In this document: positions 9,318 through 21,263 of the stretch, piece after piece
Layout of the letters: every line of letters begins with the position of its first letter
How positions within the stretch are numbered: the stretch's first letter is position 1
Assembly (NCBI RefSeq): GCF_004296575.1
Contig: NZ_SAYT01000001.1
Location: 1-64,000, forward strand
Reading direction: 5' to 3'
DNA: 64,000 nt
Source: Dyella amyloliquefaciens
GTDB lineage: Bacteria; Pseudomonadota; Gammaproteobacteria; Xanthomonadales; Rhodanobacteraceae
Notes under the pieces: model-generated
Databases searched by the model: none
Seen by the model: the letters and a program-made list of their open reading frames with translations, nothing else
What the model was told of the DNA's origin: nothing
Translations under genes and position numbers: made by a program

Positions 9318-10430
9318 ATGCAGTTCCGCAAAAAACTCGGCAACAAACTTACGGTTGCCGTACGTAGGGCGCTGTCCGTAGGTATTTTCGGCATCGTCGG
9401 ACACGCTTTCGCTCAGGCTGTCACTGGCACGGCCTGCCAGGACGGCACCAGGAAGCTGGAGACCGCAGGGCGCACATCCCGCGCGTGGATGCCGAAACCT
9501 TCCAACTCGTCGTACATGGGCACCGATGGCAAGGTCCACTGCGGCGGCGCTGCCAGCCCGTTCAATGGCGGCGCGCGGTGGCCCCCTCTGCCGCCGGAGG
9601 GCCAGGCCGGCACAGGCCCGCTCACCGACGCGGATCTCCAGTCCTGTCGGTTCCCCGAGCATCACGGCACCGACACGACCACCGGGGCCGACCGCAGTCC
9701 GCACCACGTGGACGGCTTCGACGTCTCGCATCGACTGATGCAAGAAGGTCATCAGCTCCGACACGATGCAGAACCTTCTGGATGACCGATGACCGCCACC
9801 AGGCTGGCATCCCCACCTCTCGCACGTGCGTGCGCCGCGACCCGGCCACTAGGGCATCGACCGCATGTGCCACAGCCTGACCAACGAGGGCTGGCATAAG
9901 AGCGCTGTTGACGGCGTCGGTGCGACCGATCGATTCAACCACCACCAGATCGGCCAATTCGCGGCGCGCAGGAACGCTACTTTCGTCGGCTAGCTGATCG
10001 TCAAGGCCGGCGACAATCCGGCGGCCAGGGTGCAGCCGTGCACCGGCATCGGCGCCAAGTTCCGCGTGCTCACCAACGTCACGCTGGGCCGGACCCATGG
10101 CATGTTCGGTGCGACCTGGATGGCGCGCCACAACTCGGGCACAACCGAGTAATGCGTGGCCGTGGTCATGGCCGAGTACAACGATGAGAACCACATCGAT
10201 CCATTCTACGGTGCGCAGCTTATGCGCCATGTCGCCAGCACCGCGTTCAACGACGTGCAGTTCCGTTGGAACATGCCGTAGAAGGGCATCGCGTCGGTCG
10301 GCGCGATCAAGGTGTTCGACGAGGAAGGTCCCAACATGTACTTGAAGCCGGACAACTCCTTCGCGTACAGCGGTGGCTTCGACATCGGTCGCTCCTGCCA
10401 TGGAGTACATGCCGTGTTTCCAGGTCGTAT
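9318..10430 (+). pseudogene. Decayed gene for an exported protein of unknown family
   Basis: Reading from ATG 9318 gives a basic N-terminus and a hydrophobic stretch ending in GHAFAQA, a plausible signal peptide, and then a coherent frame to about 9700. The sense then moves to another frame. From 9850 onward one frame reads as normal protein (for example GIDRMCHSLTNEGW, FRVLTNVTLGRTHGM, MAEYNDENHIDPFYGAQL and FDEEGPNMYLKPDNSF). That frame is broken by TAG near 9850, TAG near 9991, TAA near 10150 and TAG near 10279. I do not recognise the family. The several independent stops and the frameshift make a real loss of function much more likely than one sequencing error. A terminator follows at 10448. 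Confidence 0.75.
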
Positions 10431-10447
10431 CGAGGCTGTTACAGAGG

Positions 10448-10472
10448 TGGCCCGGGAGCGGGCCGCTTTTTG
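10448..10472 (+). terminator. Terminator-like hairpin after the decayed gene
   Basis: GGCCCG and CGGGCC pair around a short GAG loop and are followed by GC and five T residues on the plus strand. Its place directly after the last readable part of the pseudogene suggests that it was that gene's terminator. Confidence 0.7.
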
Positions 10473-10644
10473 CTCATCAGACATTTAGACGCCTAAACCC
10501 GCGGCATACGGTCGCGCATGGGCCAACTTTTACAACCCCTTGATTTTGGGCTATCCTGCAAAACTCCCCCGTGTAGAGTCGAGGCGTGTTGGGCGCCTGT
10601 TGGTTCTCGCGTTATAAAGTCCTGACAGTCGATAGAGGTTTCCC

Positions 10645-11529
10645 ATGCGCAGGTTGGTTTGGTCGCTGATGTCGGTCGCGGCACTGGCTCTCGCCGGTTG
10701 CGGCAATTCTTCCGATTCTTCCCAGAACGCCACGCAGGGCGGTGAAACCGCTGCCGCGTCCGGCTCGACTGCCCCGGCAGCCGCTCCCGCCAAGGCCAAC
10801 GCCATCACCGGCCAGGTGACGCTGCGCGACACCGCGCAGGTGTCCGCCGACGCCAAGCTGCAGCTGACCCTGGTCGACGTGTCGACCCAGGACGCGGCGC
10901 CGCTGGCCACCAAGACCGTGCAGCCGGCCAATACCTTCCCGCTCTCGTTCGAGCTGGAGTTCAATCCGAACGATGTGAACCCGGCCGGTCTGTACGTGCT
11001 GAAAGTCGACCTGGTCGACGGCGATCGTCATTACACCCCGCCGCTGCAGACCCAGGTGCTGACCAAGGGCGCGCCGACGCAGGTGAACATCCAGCTGGTG
11101 GCCGAGCAGACCGCTGGTGAAAAGGAACTGGCTGCCTTCACCGCCGTGCAGAAGCAGATCGGCGGCATGAAGATCAGCAACGGCACCAAGCTGGAAGACA
11201 AGGTGTCGCGCGGCTGGCAGCTGTTCCGTGAGGCTGGCGAAGTGAAGTTCATCCGCGAGCAGGTCGACTACGGCGACAAGGGCTTCACCAGCACCGACTA
11301 CGCCTACAAGGGCGGAAAGCCGTGGGTGGTCGTGCAGCAGAAGAAGTCCAGCAAGGACGCCAAGCCGACCGAAACCGATCGCGCCGCCTGGGGCCAGGAT
11401 GGTCAGCTGGTGCTGAAGACCGCGGAAGCCGGCGGCAAGACTTCGCCGCTCAGCGATGACGCTGCCGCGGACCTGCAGAAGCAGGCCGACGCGATCCTCA
11501 AGCTGGCGACCAACGGCAAGGGCAAGTAA
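10645..11529 (+). CDS. YbaY/YscW-type lipoprotein
   Basis: This 294-residue lipoprotein has signal peptide residues 1-18 and lipobox LAGC, with Cys19 the lipidated residue. A low-complexity Ser/Ala linker follows. Residues about 53-150 form the beta-sandwich domain seen in YbaY and in YscW-like secretin pilotins: ITGQVTLRDTA, then a QLTLVDVSTQD-like strand and an NPAGLYVLKVDLVDG strand. The C-terminal ~140 residues are not assigned to a family. It is a single gene with its own terminator at 11554. Family members sit in the outer membrane or periplasm; a pilotin role cannot be claimed from sequence alone. Confidence 0.78.
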   Translation: MRRLVWSLMSVAALALAGCGNSSDSSQNATQGGETAAASGSTAPAAAPAKANAITGQVTLRDTAQVSADAKLQLTLVDVSTQDAAPLATKTVQPANTFPLSFELEFNPNDVNPAGLYVLKVDLVDGDRHYTPPLQTQVLTKGAPTQVNIQLVAEQTAGEKELAAFTAVQKQIGGMKISNGTKLEDKVSRGWQLFREAGEVKFIREQVDYGDKGFTSTDYAYKGGKPWVVVQQKKSSKDAKPTETDRAAWGQDGQLVLKTAEAGGKTSPLSDDAAADLQKQADAILKLATNGKGK

Positions 11530-11553
11530 GCCCAGCCACCGTTGAAACGAAAG

Positions 11554-11578
11554 AGCCGCCCGATGGGGCGGCTTTTTT
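11554..11578 (+). terminator. Rho-independent terminator after the lipoprotein gene
   Basis: GCCGCCC and GGGCGGC pair around GATG and are followed by six T residues. It lies 25 bases after the lipoprotein stop codon. Confidence 0.9.
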
Positions 11579-11662
11579 GTGCCCGCCGTCTGGCCGTCCA
11601 GACGGCCACGGGCGGATGCTCGCCTGTCATGCGCATGCTCGAAGCGCGGCGTCCAGGCAAAG

Positions 11663-11695
11663 AAAAGGCCGCCCACGCTCGCGGGCGGCCTTTTC
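11663..11695 (-). terminator. Terminator of the GDSL autotransporter gene
   Basis: AAAAGGCCGCCC and GGGCGGCCTTTT form a symmetric stem. It can act on both strands and lies about 20 bases after the minus-strand stop codon of the GDSL autotransporter gene. Confidence 0.8.
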
Positions 11696-11715
11696 GCCAG
11701 GGCGATGCTGTTGCC

Positions 11716-13734
11716 TTAGAAGGCGTACTTCAGGCCCAGGTTGATGCTGTTGTACTTCTGGCTGTTGTCGCTGAAACGGCCGCTATAACCCAGCCAGCCG
11801 CTGAGTGCCTGGCTGAACTGTGCACCCAGGCCCACGTCGGCAGTGCCCCAGTTCTTGTCGGGGGTGAAGCCCACCACCGAGAAGCTGCCCGGCATGCCAT
11901 TGAGGCCGGCGGTTACTTCGCGCGGGTCGGCCTTGCTGTCGTTGTTGAACGCTACTTCGGCGTAGGGAGTGAGCATCGTGTTGCCCGCCTGCCAGTGGCC
12001 CTCGAGGCGCCAGCCCAGCGTGGAGATGAGTGCGTCTCGCTGCTGGCTGCCGAACCACATCGCGCTGCTGTCGCTACCGCTCTCGTTGTAGCCGTTGACC
12101 TTGATGGACTGCCATTCGAACGTGGCGAACGGGCCGGTGCGCAGGCTCGAGAAATCGAACCACCAGCCGCCGGTGACACCCGCGCCCACGTGGTTGCCGT
12201 CGGCCTTGGCGGTTTCCGTGCGCTGGGCGGCGCCGATCTGGATGCGGCGCTCGATGTCGGAGAAGTTGTCCTGACCGAAGTCGAGATAGCCGCCGATGTA
12301 GCCGCCACCCTGGTGATAGGTCAGGTAGCCCAGGCCCGAGATGTCCTGCAGCTTGTAGCCGCCGCCACCCTGGTAATCGGCATTGTGCTGGCCGAAGTTC
12401 ATCGCCACGCCGCCGGACAGGTTGTCATTGAAGCGGGCGTCGGCACCTACCGTCAGATTGACGTTGTTGCTGGTGGTCTTGGGCGAACCGCTGCTGGCGT
12501 CGAAAGTCTGGTCGCCGTAATCCACATTGGCGAACACGCGGGTATCGCTGCCCTGGCCATCGGCCAGCATCTGAGTGCGGATGGCGCGGTTCTGCGCGGC
12601 GATCGAAGCCAGCGGTGCCTCGGCGAGCAGCGAGGCATAGCCCGGCGCGCTCAGGATGGAGACCACATACTGACCCAGCATCACGTCGGCGGCGGTAGTG
12701 GGATGCACGCCATCGGCGAACAGGTAGGTCTGGTTGGTGCCCGCCGCGTAGGTGAACGGCAAGCCCGAGCCCTGCGGACCGCACTGCACCGAACTGGAGC
12801 CCACGCCGCAGGCTTCGTTGGTGACATTGGTGAAGCCATAGAGCGACGGGTTGGCAATCACCTCGTTGAGCAGGCTGTAGGTATCGATCGGAACGATGCC
12901 CTTGCCCAGCGAAGCAATGCCCGCATTGAGCTGGCCATTGAAGACCAGGCTGAGGCCGGTGAGCGAGGATGCGGCCGAAGCGCCCTGTTCAAGGGCGGAC
13001 GGCGTCAGGCCGATGTTCGGCAGGTTGAACACCAGGATGTTCTTGACGCCGGCTGCCTGCAGCTGGCCGATGAGCTTGACTTCCTGCTGGGCGGCGGCAG
13101 CGGTCGCCGCCTGTGCCTGGTCCGCCGTCATGAAGCCCGAGACCTGGGCGCCGGCCTGCACGGCCTGAATCACCGTGGCGCTGATCTGCTGAGGGGTCAT
13201 GACAGCTGCCTGGGCGGCCGAAATGACCTTGTTGGACACCAGGAACCCGATCTGCACCGCTTCGGGCTGCTGTAGCAGCGTTTGCGCCGCCGCGCCCGCA
13301 CCGACGGAGGTGGCGGCGTAGAAGATGTCGTTTGCGCCACCCCAGATGGAATAGAGCGCCTTGCTGTCCACCTTGCTGGTGGCCAGGTAGTAGTTCACCT
13401 GGGTCGAAATGGTCGGCACGGCCGAGGGCGTACCCGGCGAGTTGGTGAGCACACCGGCGCCGCCCCAGGCGAAGTCACTGCCGCCCGCCTGCGACGCGGT
13501 CAGGTTGTAGCCGTAGTAGCTGGCCACGTTCTGTACGGTCACCGTACCCGGATTGGTGGTGAACTTCAGCGTCGGCTGGATGGAAGGGTCAAGCGCCAGC
13601 GAGATATTGCCCGCGTCGCTGAGGCTGTCGCCGAAGGCGATGACGTTGCTGAACTGCGAACTGGCCGCCATGGCGGACGAGCTGAAAAGCAGGGCGGCGG
13701 TGATGGCGCCGGCGATAAGGCGAGTACGGGGCAT
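11716..13734 (-). CDS. Autotransporter esterase of the GDSL family (EstA-like)
   Basis: This 672-residue protein has a signal peptide (1-23, ending SAMA). The GDSL lipase/esterase domain carries FGDSLSD with nucleophile Ser37. The block GGANDIF contributes the oxyanion Asn, and DGVHPTTAAD contains the catalytic Asp/His. From about residue 390 to the C-terminal Phe lies an autotransporter beta-barrel of alternating strands ending in INLGLKYAF. The enzyme is expected on the cell surface, hydrolysing short to medium acyl esters, as described for Pseudomonas EstA. I chose ATG 13734 because GGAG lies 8 bases upstream and the signal peptide begins there; a longer frame from 13797 lacks both features. 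It is a single gene. Confidence 0.92.
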   Translation of the reverse strand: MPRTRLIAGAITAALLFSSSAMAASSQFSNVIAFGDSLSDAGNISLALDPSIQPTLKFTTNPGTVTVQNVASYYGYNLTASQAGGSDFAWGGAGVLTNSPGTPSAVPTISTQVNYYLATSKVDSKALYSIWGGANDIFYAATSVGAGAAAQTLLQQPEAVQIGFLVSNKVISAAQAAVMTPQQISATVIQAVQAGAQVSGFMTADQAQAATAAAAQQEVKLIGQLQAAGVKNILVFNLPNIGLTPSALEQGASAASSLTGLSLVFNGQLNAGIASLGKGIVPIDTYSLLNEVIANPSLYGFTNVTNEACGVGSSSVQCGPQGSGLPFTYAAGTNQTYLFADGVHPTTAADVMLGQYVVSILSAPGYASLLAEAPLASIAAQNRAIRTQMLADGQGSDTRVFANVDYGDQTFDASSGSPKTTSNNVNLTVGADARFNDNLSGGVAMNFGQHNADYQGGGGYKLQDISGLGYLTYHQGGGYIGGYLDFGQDNFSDIERRIQIGAAQRTETAKADGNHVGAGVTGGWWFDFSSLRTGPFATFEWQSIKVNGYNESGSDSSAMWFGSQQRDALISTLGWRLEGHWQAGNTMLTPYAEVAFNNDSKADPREVTAGLNGMPGSFSVVGFTPDKNWGTADVGLGAQFSQALSGWLGYSGRFSDNSQKYNSINLGLKYAF

Positions 13735-13930
13735 GAATGACGCTCCTGGGACCGGGATGGTCTTTGTTATTCCGTTGTTACGGTAATGCATGCCCATACG
13801 TCAGCGCATGCTGCGGTGCATCGCAGCATTTCGCCGCCAGGTGGGGCAGGCGGGGGGAGATTTGGCCGCCAGCCAGAAGCCCGAAGAGGCGCTTGGAAAG
13901 CACCCGCTGCGGGCAACGCTGGTCGTGCGA

Positions 13931-16264
<2,334 letters not shown>

Positions 16265-16356
16265 GAGGCTGAAACGATTCCTGTGCGTTCGACGATGCGA
16301 CACGCCGCCTGTCGGGGCGTACCGGACCTTCGATGATAGCAAGACCGCCGCCTCGC

Positions 16357-17100
16357 TCATTCCCGGGCGGCAGGGGCCCTTTCAGGAAGCGTGTGCAGGT
16401 AACCGGCGCCACCCGGGTGCGGTGAGGTTTCGTCTTGATGAGACGGATACAGGGTGGCGATGCGACGGGTGCGCGGCCAATGCCTGGGGCGCGGCGCATG
16501 GGTGCTGGCATGGATGAAGGGGAGCACCACGAAGGCGGGCTGCGGTGACGTGCGTGGCGCCCTGACCTGGTCGCGCGGCGGATGCCACAGGCTCGCCGCG
16601 GCCAGCATCGCCACGATCGCGGCGACCATGATCACGGCGGCCAGCCACGGCATCGGAGCGGAGGTTGGGCGATCCGGCGGCTTTGCCGTGGAATCGGACG
16701 GAGGGAGCGGCGAGTCGCGTGGCGCATCCGGCTCAGAGGCCGCCGGCACAACGGGCGACTCGGGCGTCCGATGCACGTCACCGATGAAGCGATAGCCCAG
16801 CGTATGCACCGTCGCGATATAGCGCGGATTGCCGGCGCAATCCCCCAGTGTGTGCCGCAGTTGAGAGATGACGCGCGTCAGCACTCCGGGTGTGACGTGC
16901 CGATGACCCCAGGCAGCGTCAAGCAGCGCTTCCTTGCCGACCACTTCGCCGGCCTGCTGCAACAACGCCAGCAGCACGGAGAAAGCCTTGGGTTCAACCG
17001 AAAGCGACACGCCTGCACGTACGAGCCGATGCGCACGCGGCTCGACCACGATGTCGTCGAACTGATAGATCCAGTCGATGCCAGGTTGGGAGTGGGCCAT
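16357..17100 (-). CDS. CadC/ToxR-like membrane regulator, C-terminally short
   Basis: This 247-residue protein has an OmpR-type winged helix at about 15-108, recognised by [15 protein letters not shown], then [20 protein letters not shown] and the closing [16 protein letters not shown] Pro-rich linker leads to one transmembrane helix (151-172). CadC-like proteins normally continue into a large periplasmic sensor domain, often TolB- or TPR-like. Here a FVVLPF start of such a domain (190-195) is followed by only ~50 residues of Arg/His/Pro-rich sequence with no resemblance to it. The gene may be truncated or frameshifted after ~residue 200. Start ATG 17100 begins the conserved domain; an ATG about 25 codons upstream is also possible. 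Confidence 0.72.
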   Translation of the reverse strand: MAHSQPGIDWIYQFDDIVVEPRAHRLVRAGVSLSVEPKAFSVLLALLQQAGEVVGKEALLDAAWGHRHVTPGVLTRVISQLRHTLGDCAGNPRYIATVHTLGYRFIGDVHRTPESPVVPAASEPDAPRDSPLPPSDSTAKPPDRPTSAPMPWLAAVIMVAAIVAMLAAASLWHPPRDQVRAPRTSPQPAFVVLPFIHASTHAPRPRHWPRTRRIATLYPSHQDETSPHPGGAGYLHTLPERAPAARE

Positions 17101-17475
17101 GACCTTGCCAGGTGTATGCCCCCCTGTGTCGGCGAGAATGCGCTCTTCGTACTGGCGAGCGCATCCGCCATAGGTCATAACAAACCGCACCCTGCGTGCG
17201 TGATGACGACCATGTCGTGCGCGCCGAGTGCGGATGGCGCACGTGCAGGTACACGTGGCGTGTGCATGTTGTTGCGTGAGCGGAAGTGCGCCGTGAACTG
17301 CGTGTGCTGATGGCAGCACATGAGCCGGCTTCTGCACGCGGGTAGCACTATTGCCGGAAGAGCGCGCGCCGATGTCCGAGACTTCTCGGACATCGGACGC
17401 ATCGTGCTTAAGTTCTATAGGGCGCGCATGCCGCAGCACAAGGAAGTGCGCACGTCATAGCGACAAGCAGATGCC
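17101..17475. other. Intergenic region with a 12-bp palindrome
   Basis: No gene is visible. The main structure is a perfect inverted repeat at 17369-17380 and 17385-17396 (CCGATGTCCGAG and its complement) with a 4-base loop. It is downstream of the RDD gene and upstream of the CadC-like gene on the minus strand. There is no T-run on either side, so an operator fits better than a terminator. Confidence 0.55.
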
Positions 17476-18255
17476 TCAGGCGCTGATCGAGCCCTGGTCG
17501 CGGCGAGCCTGCGACTGCTGCGTCGGCGCATCGCCCGGACGCCCGTTGAGCACCAGTGTCTGCGCAAGCATGTCATGCAGACCTTGCTTGCGCTGCGTCC
17601 ACGCCACCATCAGGAAGCCAAAGCACAGCATGAAGGCGCTGAGCAGCTTGCCGAAGTAACGGCCGGTGGCGCGCAGGAAGCTGATGCGGCCACCAACAAG
17701 GTCAGTGACGCGGATGCCCAGTGCGCGCTTGCCCAGCGTGGCCTGCCATGCGGAGCTCTCGCATGTGGCGAAATACAGCCAGGTGAGGAGGGTCTGTGCC
17801 ATCAGCGCGGGGCCGAGCGCGTGGAAATAGGTATCGAACGCCTGCAGGGCGAGCTGCGGATCGCTGCCGGCAGCGAGCTTGGCCTGCAGGTACGCCTCGG
17901 CGGCCTCGTTCGCACCAAACAGGCTGCTCAGCAGCATGTTGGGAATCCACAGCACGAGTGCGTCGAGGATGTAGGCGGCAACGCGCTTCCAGAATCCGGC
18001 GTAATCGGTGAGCGCTGCAGTGGGATCGGCGGCGCGCGTTCCTGCGTCGTAAGGCGGAGCGGGAGGCGGCGTGAAGGCAGGTGGTGCCGCGCGGACTTCA
18101 TCGGGAAACAGGCTGGAAAGCGGCTGCCAATCGGTCATGCCTTCGTGCCAGCCCAGATCCTGCGGGCTCACCTGGCCGCTGCGCAGCCATTGACGCACAT
18201 CGACTTCCTTGTAAGGGCCGTGTCGCTCACCGTCCCGACCGATCCAGACTTCCAT
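17476..18255 (-). CDS. RDD family membrane protein with N-terminal GYF_2 domain
   Basis: This protein has 259 residues. Residues 1-50 form a GYF_2 domain (VWIGRDGERHGPY at the start, then GWHEGMTDWQPLSSL). A Pro/Ala linker is followed by an RDD membrane domain with several hydrophobic helices and the family pattern FWKRVAAYILDALVLW (helix 1) and LGKRALGIRVTDLVGG. RDD proteins are often described as transporters or membrane scaffolds, but the activity here is unknown. The ATG at 18255 has GGAG at about 9 bases. An ATG five codons earlier sits almost on top of that GGAG and is therefore unlikely. Confidence 0.85.
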   Translation of the reverse strand: MEVWIGRDGERHGPYKEVDVRQWLRSGQVSPQDLGWHEGMTDWQPLSSLFPDEVRAAPPAFTPPPAPPYDAGTRAADPTAALTDYAGFWKRVAAYILDALVLWIPNMLLSSLFGANEAAEAYLQAKLAAGSDPQLALQAFDTYFHALGPALMAQTLLTWLYFATCESSAWQATLGKRALGIRVTDLVGGRISFLRATGRYFGKLLSAFMLCFGFLMVAWTQRKQGLHDMLAQTLVLNGRPGDAPTQQSQARRDQGSISA

Positions 18256-18403
18256 ACATGCATGCTCCACCGATCAATGGTGTGCATGATGCCATGGGTG
18301 GCGGTGATTTCCGTCTCGCTCCGGCCCGTGAATGGCAGGCACGACCACTGGTGCCGCGTTACACGACCTTGCGCCGGGGTGCAGGAAAACGGCTCGCGGG
18401 TGA

Positions 18404-20278
18404 TCAGGCGGCGGAACGCTTCAAATGGACCAGCAGCAGGGAGATCGCGGCCGGCGTCACGCCGCTGATGCGCGCAGCCTGGCCGATCGTTTCCGGTTGC
18501 ACGCGCTTCAACTTGAGCAGCACCTCGGCGGACAGGCCGCGCACCTTGTCGTAGTCGAAGCTGCCGGGAATTGCTGTCTGCTCATGGCGGCGCTGGCGCT
18601 CGATCTCTTCGCGCTGTCGTTCCAGGTAGCCGGCGTACTTGGTCTGCACTTCCACCTGTTCGGCGACGACGTCGTCATCCACGGCGGGCCCGATGCCGTT
18701 GACGGACGTCAGCTTCGCGTAGTCGAGTTCCGGACGACGCAGCAGATCGAGTGCATTCGTCTCGCGACTCAGCGTGACGCCGAGCTGTTCCTGGATGTTC
18801 GCGCCCAGGGCGTTGGCGGGCGCGGCCCAGAGCGCGCCGAGGCGCTGCGTCTCCCGTTCCACCGCATCGCGCTTGGCACGCAGCGCGTCGTAGCGCGCCT
18901 GCGGCACCACGCCGAGCCGATGGCCGGATTCGGTGAGACGCAGATCCGCATTGTCCTCGCGCAGGTGCAGGCGATATTCGGCGCGCGAAGTGAACATGCG
19001 ATACGGCTCGATCGTGCCGTTGCTGGTGAGATCGTCGATCAACACGCCGACATAGGCCTCGTCGCGACGCGGATACCAGGGCGATTCGCCCTTCACCGCG
19101 AGTGCGGCGTTGAGGCCGGCGATCAGTCCCTGTGCGCCTGCTTCCTCGTAACCGGTGGTGCCGTTGATCTGGCCCGCGAAATACAGGCCCGGGATCGTCT
19201 TGGTTTCCAGCCACGGGTGCAGGCCGCGCGGATCGAAGTAGTCGTACTCGATCGCATAACCCGGTCGCGTGATGTGGGCATGTTCGAAGCCCTTGATCGA
19301 GCGCACCAGCGCCAACTGCACGTCATAGGGCAGCGAGGTGGAGATGCCGTTCGGATAGACCTCGAAGGTGTCCAGGCCTTCCGGCTCGATGAAGATCTGG
19401 TGCGAGGTCTTCTCGGCGAAGCGCACCACCTTGTCCTCGATCGAGGGGCAGTAGCGTGGGCCTACGCCCTCGATCTGGCCGCTGTACAGCGGCGAGCGGT
19501 CAAGCGAGCCCCGGATCAGCTCGTGGGTATGCTCGCTGGTGTGCGTGATCCAGCAGCTCACCTGGCGTGGGTGCTCGTCGCGCGAGCCGAGGTAGGAGAA
19601 CACCGGCGCCGGATGGTCACCGGGCTGTTCCTCCAGCCCGGTGAAATCGATGCTGCGCAGGTCGATGCGGGGCGGCGTACCGGTCTTCAGGCGCTCGGCC
19701 GCCACCGGCAGTTCACGCAGGCGCTGGGCCAGCGTGCTGGCCGGCGGATCGCCGGCGCGGCCCCCGGCGTACTGCGCCGGACCGATGTGGATCTTGCCCG
19801 CCAGGAAGGTGCCGGCGGTCAGCACGACGGCCCGCGCCCGGAACTTCAGGCCCATCTGGGTCACCACGCCGGTGACGCGGTCGCCTTCGAGGATCAGGTC
19901 GTCCACGGCCTGCTGAAACAGCTCCAGGTTGGGCTGGGTCTCGACGATCCGGCGGATGGCGGCCTTGTAGAGGGCGCGGTCGGCCTGGCAGCGCGTGGCG
20001 CGCACAGCGGGGCCCTTGGAGGCGTTCAGGGTGCGCCACTGGATGCCGGCGAGGTCGGCCGCATGGGCCATGGCGCCGCCAAGGGCGTCGATCTCCTTGA
20101 CCAGGTGACCCTTGCCGATGCCGCCGATGGCCGGGTTGCAGCTCATCTGGCCGATCGTTTCGATGTTGTGGCTGAGCAGCAGGGTGCGCGCGCCGGTACG
20201 CGCCGAGGCAAGCGCTGCCTCGGTGCCGGCATGGCCACCGCCGATCACGATGACGTCGTAGTAAGTGGGATGAAACAT
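18404..20278 (-). CDS. mnmG: tRNA uridine-5-carboxymethylaminomethyl(34) synthesis protein MnmG
   Basis: This 624-residue FAD protein works with MnmE to install the cmnm5 group on U34 of certain tRNAs. The N-terminal dinucleotide fold [13 protein letters not shown] is clear. So are the MnmG signatures [11 protein letters not shown] and [11 protein letters not shown], and the C-terminal helical domain ends in a region ([17 protein letters not shown]) that contacts MnmE. I use ATG 20278 (MFHPTYYDV); an in-frame TTG five codons upstream is a weaker start. The partner mnmE is not in the window. Confidence 0.97.
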   Translation of the reverse strand: MFHPTYYDVIVIGGGHAGTEAALASARTGARTLLLSHNIETIGQMSCNPAIGGIGKGHLVKEIDALGGAMAHAADLAGIQWRTLNASKGPAVRATRCQADRALYKAAIRRIVETQPNLELFQQAVDDLILEGDRVTGVVTQMGLKFRARAVVLTAGTFLAGKIHIGPAQYAGGRAGDPPASTLAQRLRELPVAAERLKTGTPPRIDLRSIDFTGLEEQPGDHPAPVFSYLGSRDEHPRQVSCWITHTSEHTHELIRGSLDRSPLYSGQIEGVGPRYCPSIEDKVVRFAEKTSHQIFIEPEGLDTFEVYPNGISTSLPYDVQLALVRSIKGFEHAHITRPGYAIEYDYFDPRGLHPWLETKTIPGLYFAGQINGTTGYEEAGAQGLIAGLNAALAVKGESPWYPRRDEAYVGVLIDDLTSNGTIEPYRMFTSRAEYRLHLREDNADLRLTESGHRLGVVPQARYDALRAKRDAVERETQRLGALWAAPANALGANIQEQLGVTLSRETNALDLLRRPELDYAKLTSVNGIGPAVDDDVVAEQVEVQTKYAGYLERQREEIERQRRHEQTAIPGSFDYDKVRGLSAEVLLKLKRVQPETIGQAARISGVTPAAISLLLVHLKRSAA

Positions 20279-20859
20279 GGACTGCCCCGACAAAACCTGC
20301 CCCGGATGCGCAGGAATGGACCAAATACGGCGCTATGGTAGCGCCACTACGGCCTCCGGGCCGCTGGCACGCTTCCTGCTTTGACTTCCGTGCACTTTCC
20401 ACAGGCAGAAGCTGCGCGACAACGCGCGCCGAGATTGAGCGACAGGGGCTTGATCGCGTGCTGGGGAGAGGAAGCAAGACGGCGCCCCTCGGGGCGCCGT
20501 CGTTTTTTTCAGGCCTTGCCCAAGCAGAGGGCGTTTCCTAGCCTAGATAAGATCTGGCGCCCGGCGGTCTCAGGAACAGGGGGAATCCAGGATGACCGTG
20601 TTGCCGGGCGCCAGAAACCGAGAATGCGGGTCGCTGGCAGCGCTGCTTGTCGCTGTGCGTTGAGGTGGATATTTACGCCTGCACCGTGAACGTGGAGTGA
20701 CTAAAACGCCTGTTTGTGCCGTCACTTGGCAACTGCTGACGTACAGCGTCAATCCGTGATCCATGGCCATTTTTCTTGTGAGCCGCATCACATTGCTGGC
20801 ATGGCCGTTGCATTTCCTCCCAAGCCAATCAATGCGAATCGTTTGGAAGGAGCTAGCTC
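20279..20859. other. Long intergenic region, possible small RNA
   Basis: About 580 bases separate mnmG from the next small gene. No open frame here has coding character. A plus-strand terminator at 20478 with no gene before it suggests a short RNA transcribed from somewhere after 20330. Bases 20510-20859 hold nothing else I can identify except the ribosome site of the following gene. Confidence 0.45.
20478..20509 (+). terminator. Rho-independent terminator in a gene-free region
   Basis: GACGGCGCCCC and GGGGCGCCGTC pair perfectly across a TC loop, followed by G and seven T residues. It is a very strong plus-strand terminator, although no plus-strand gene ends near it. Confidence 0.85.
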
Positions 20860-21045
20860 ATGGATTTCAACTTCGATTTCCAGCCTGTCTATCCGCATCA
20901 CGACCTGCTGATTGAACTGGGTCGCGTCGAAATGGCGATGGACCATCTGGACGCCCGCAGCGAAGACGAGCGCCAGGTGCTGCGTCCGCGCCTGCTGTCC
21001 CGCATCAGCCGCCTGCGCGACGAACTGCAGCGCCTGGAAGTCTGA
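20860..21045 (+). CDS. Small protein of unknown function (61 residues)
   Basis: This short gene has a strong ribosome site (GGAAGGAGC ending 6 bases before the ATG). The product is acidic and then helical: an aromatic-rich start (FNFDFQPVYPHHD) and two likely helices rich in Glu, Arg and Leu (VEMAMDHLDARSEDERQ and LLSRISRLRDELQRLEV). I do not recognise a family. The ribosome site, sensible composition and isolated position argue for a real gene. It lies between mnmG and pepN and has no operon partner. Confidence 0.65.
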   Translation: MDFNFDFQPVYPHHDLLIELGRVEMAMDHLDARSEDERQVLRPRLLSRISRLRDELQRLEV

Positions 21046-21182
21046 CGCACCACTGCGTGGTATCAGGTTGTCGGCATATGGACGTCCAGATGTCCGTCTG
21101 CCATTCGAGGAGAGTCACCGGGCGCGGTTGCGCGCCAGCGTGAGAGCCTGACGAGGCCGGTCTCCTTGCCGTTTTCAGAGAT

Positions 21183-21257
21183 TACGCCCGGGTGCCCCGT
21201 CTTCGACGGGTAGCACTCGGGCGTTGTTCTATGGGCGGCCCGTCAGCCGGGCCGCCA
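21183..21257. terminator. Two stable hairpins downstream of pepN
   Basis: The stem ACGCCCGGGTGC...GCACTCGGGCGT (about 21183-21224) and the perfect stem GGCGGCCCG/CGGGCCGCC (about 21234-21257) follow the pepN stop codon on the minus strand. Neither has a good T-run, so termination or transcript protection is inferred. The first could also serve a plus-strand transcript from the 61-residue gene. Confidence 0.5.
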
Positions 21258-21263
21258 GGGCTC

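Noticed and set aside
11542-13275. 577-codon plus-strand frame opposite the GDSL autotransporter
   Set aside because: Shadow frame; the minus strand has a signal peptide, GDSL motif and beta-barrel.
18425-20341. 638-codon open frame opposite mnmG
   Set aside because: Composition rich in Gln/Ala/His/Val without motifs, while mnmG is complete on the other strand.
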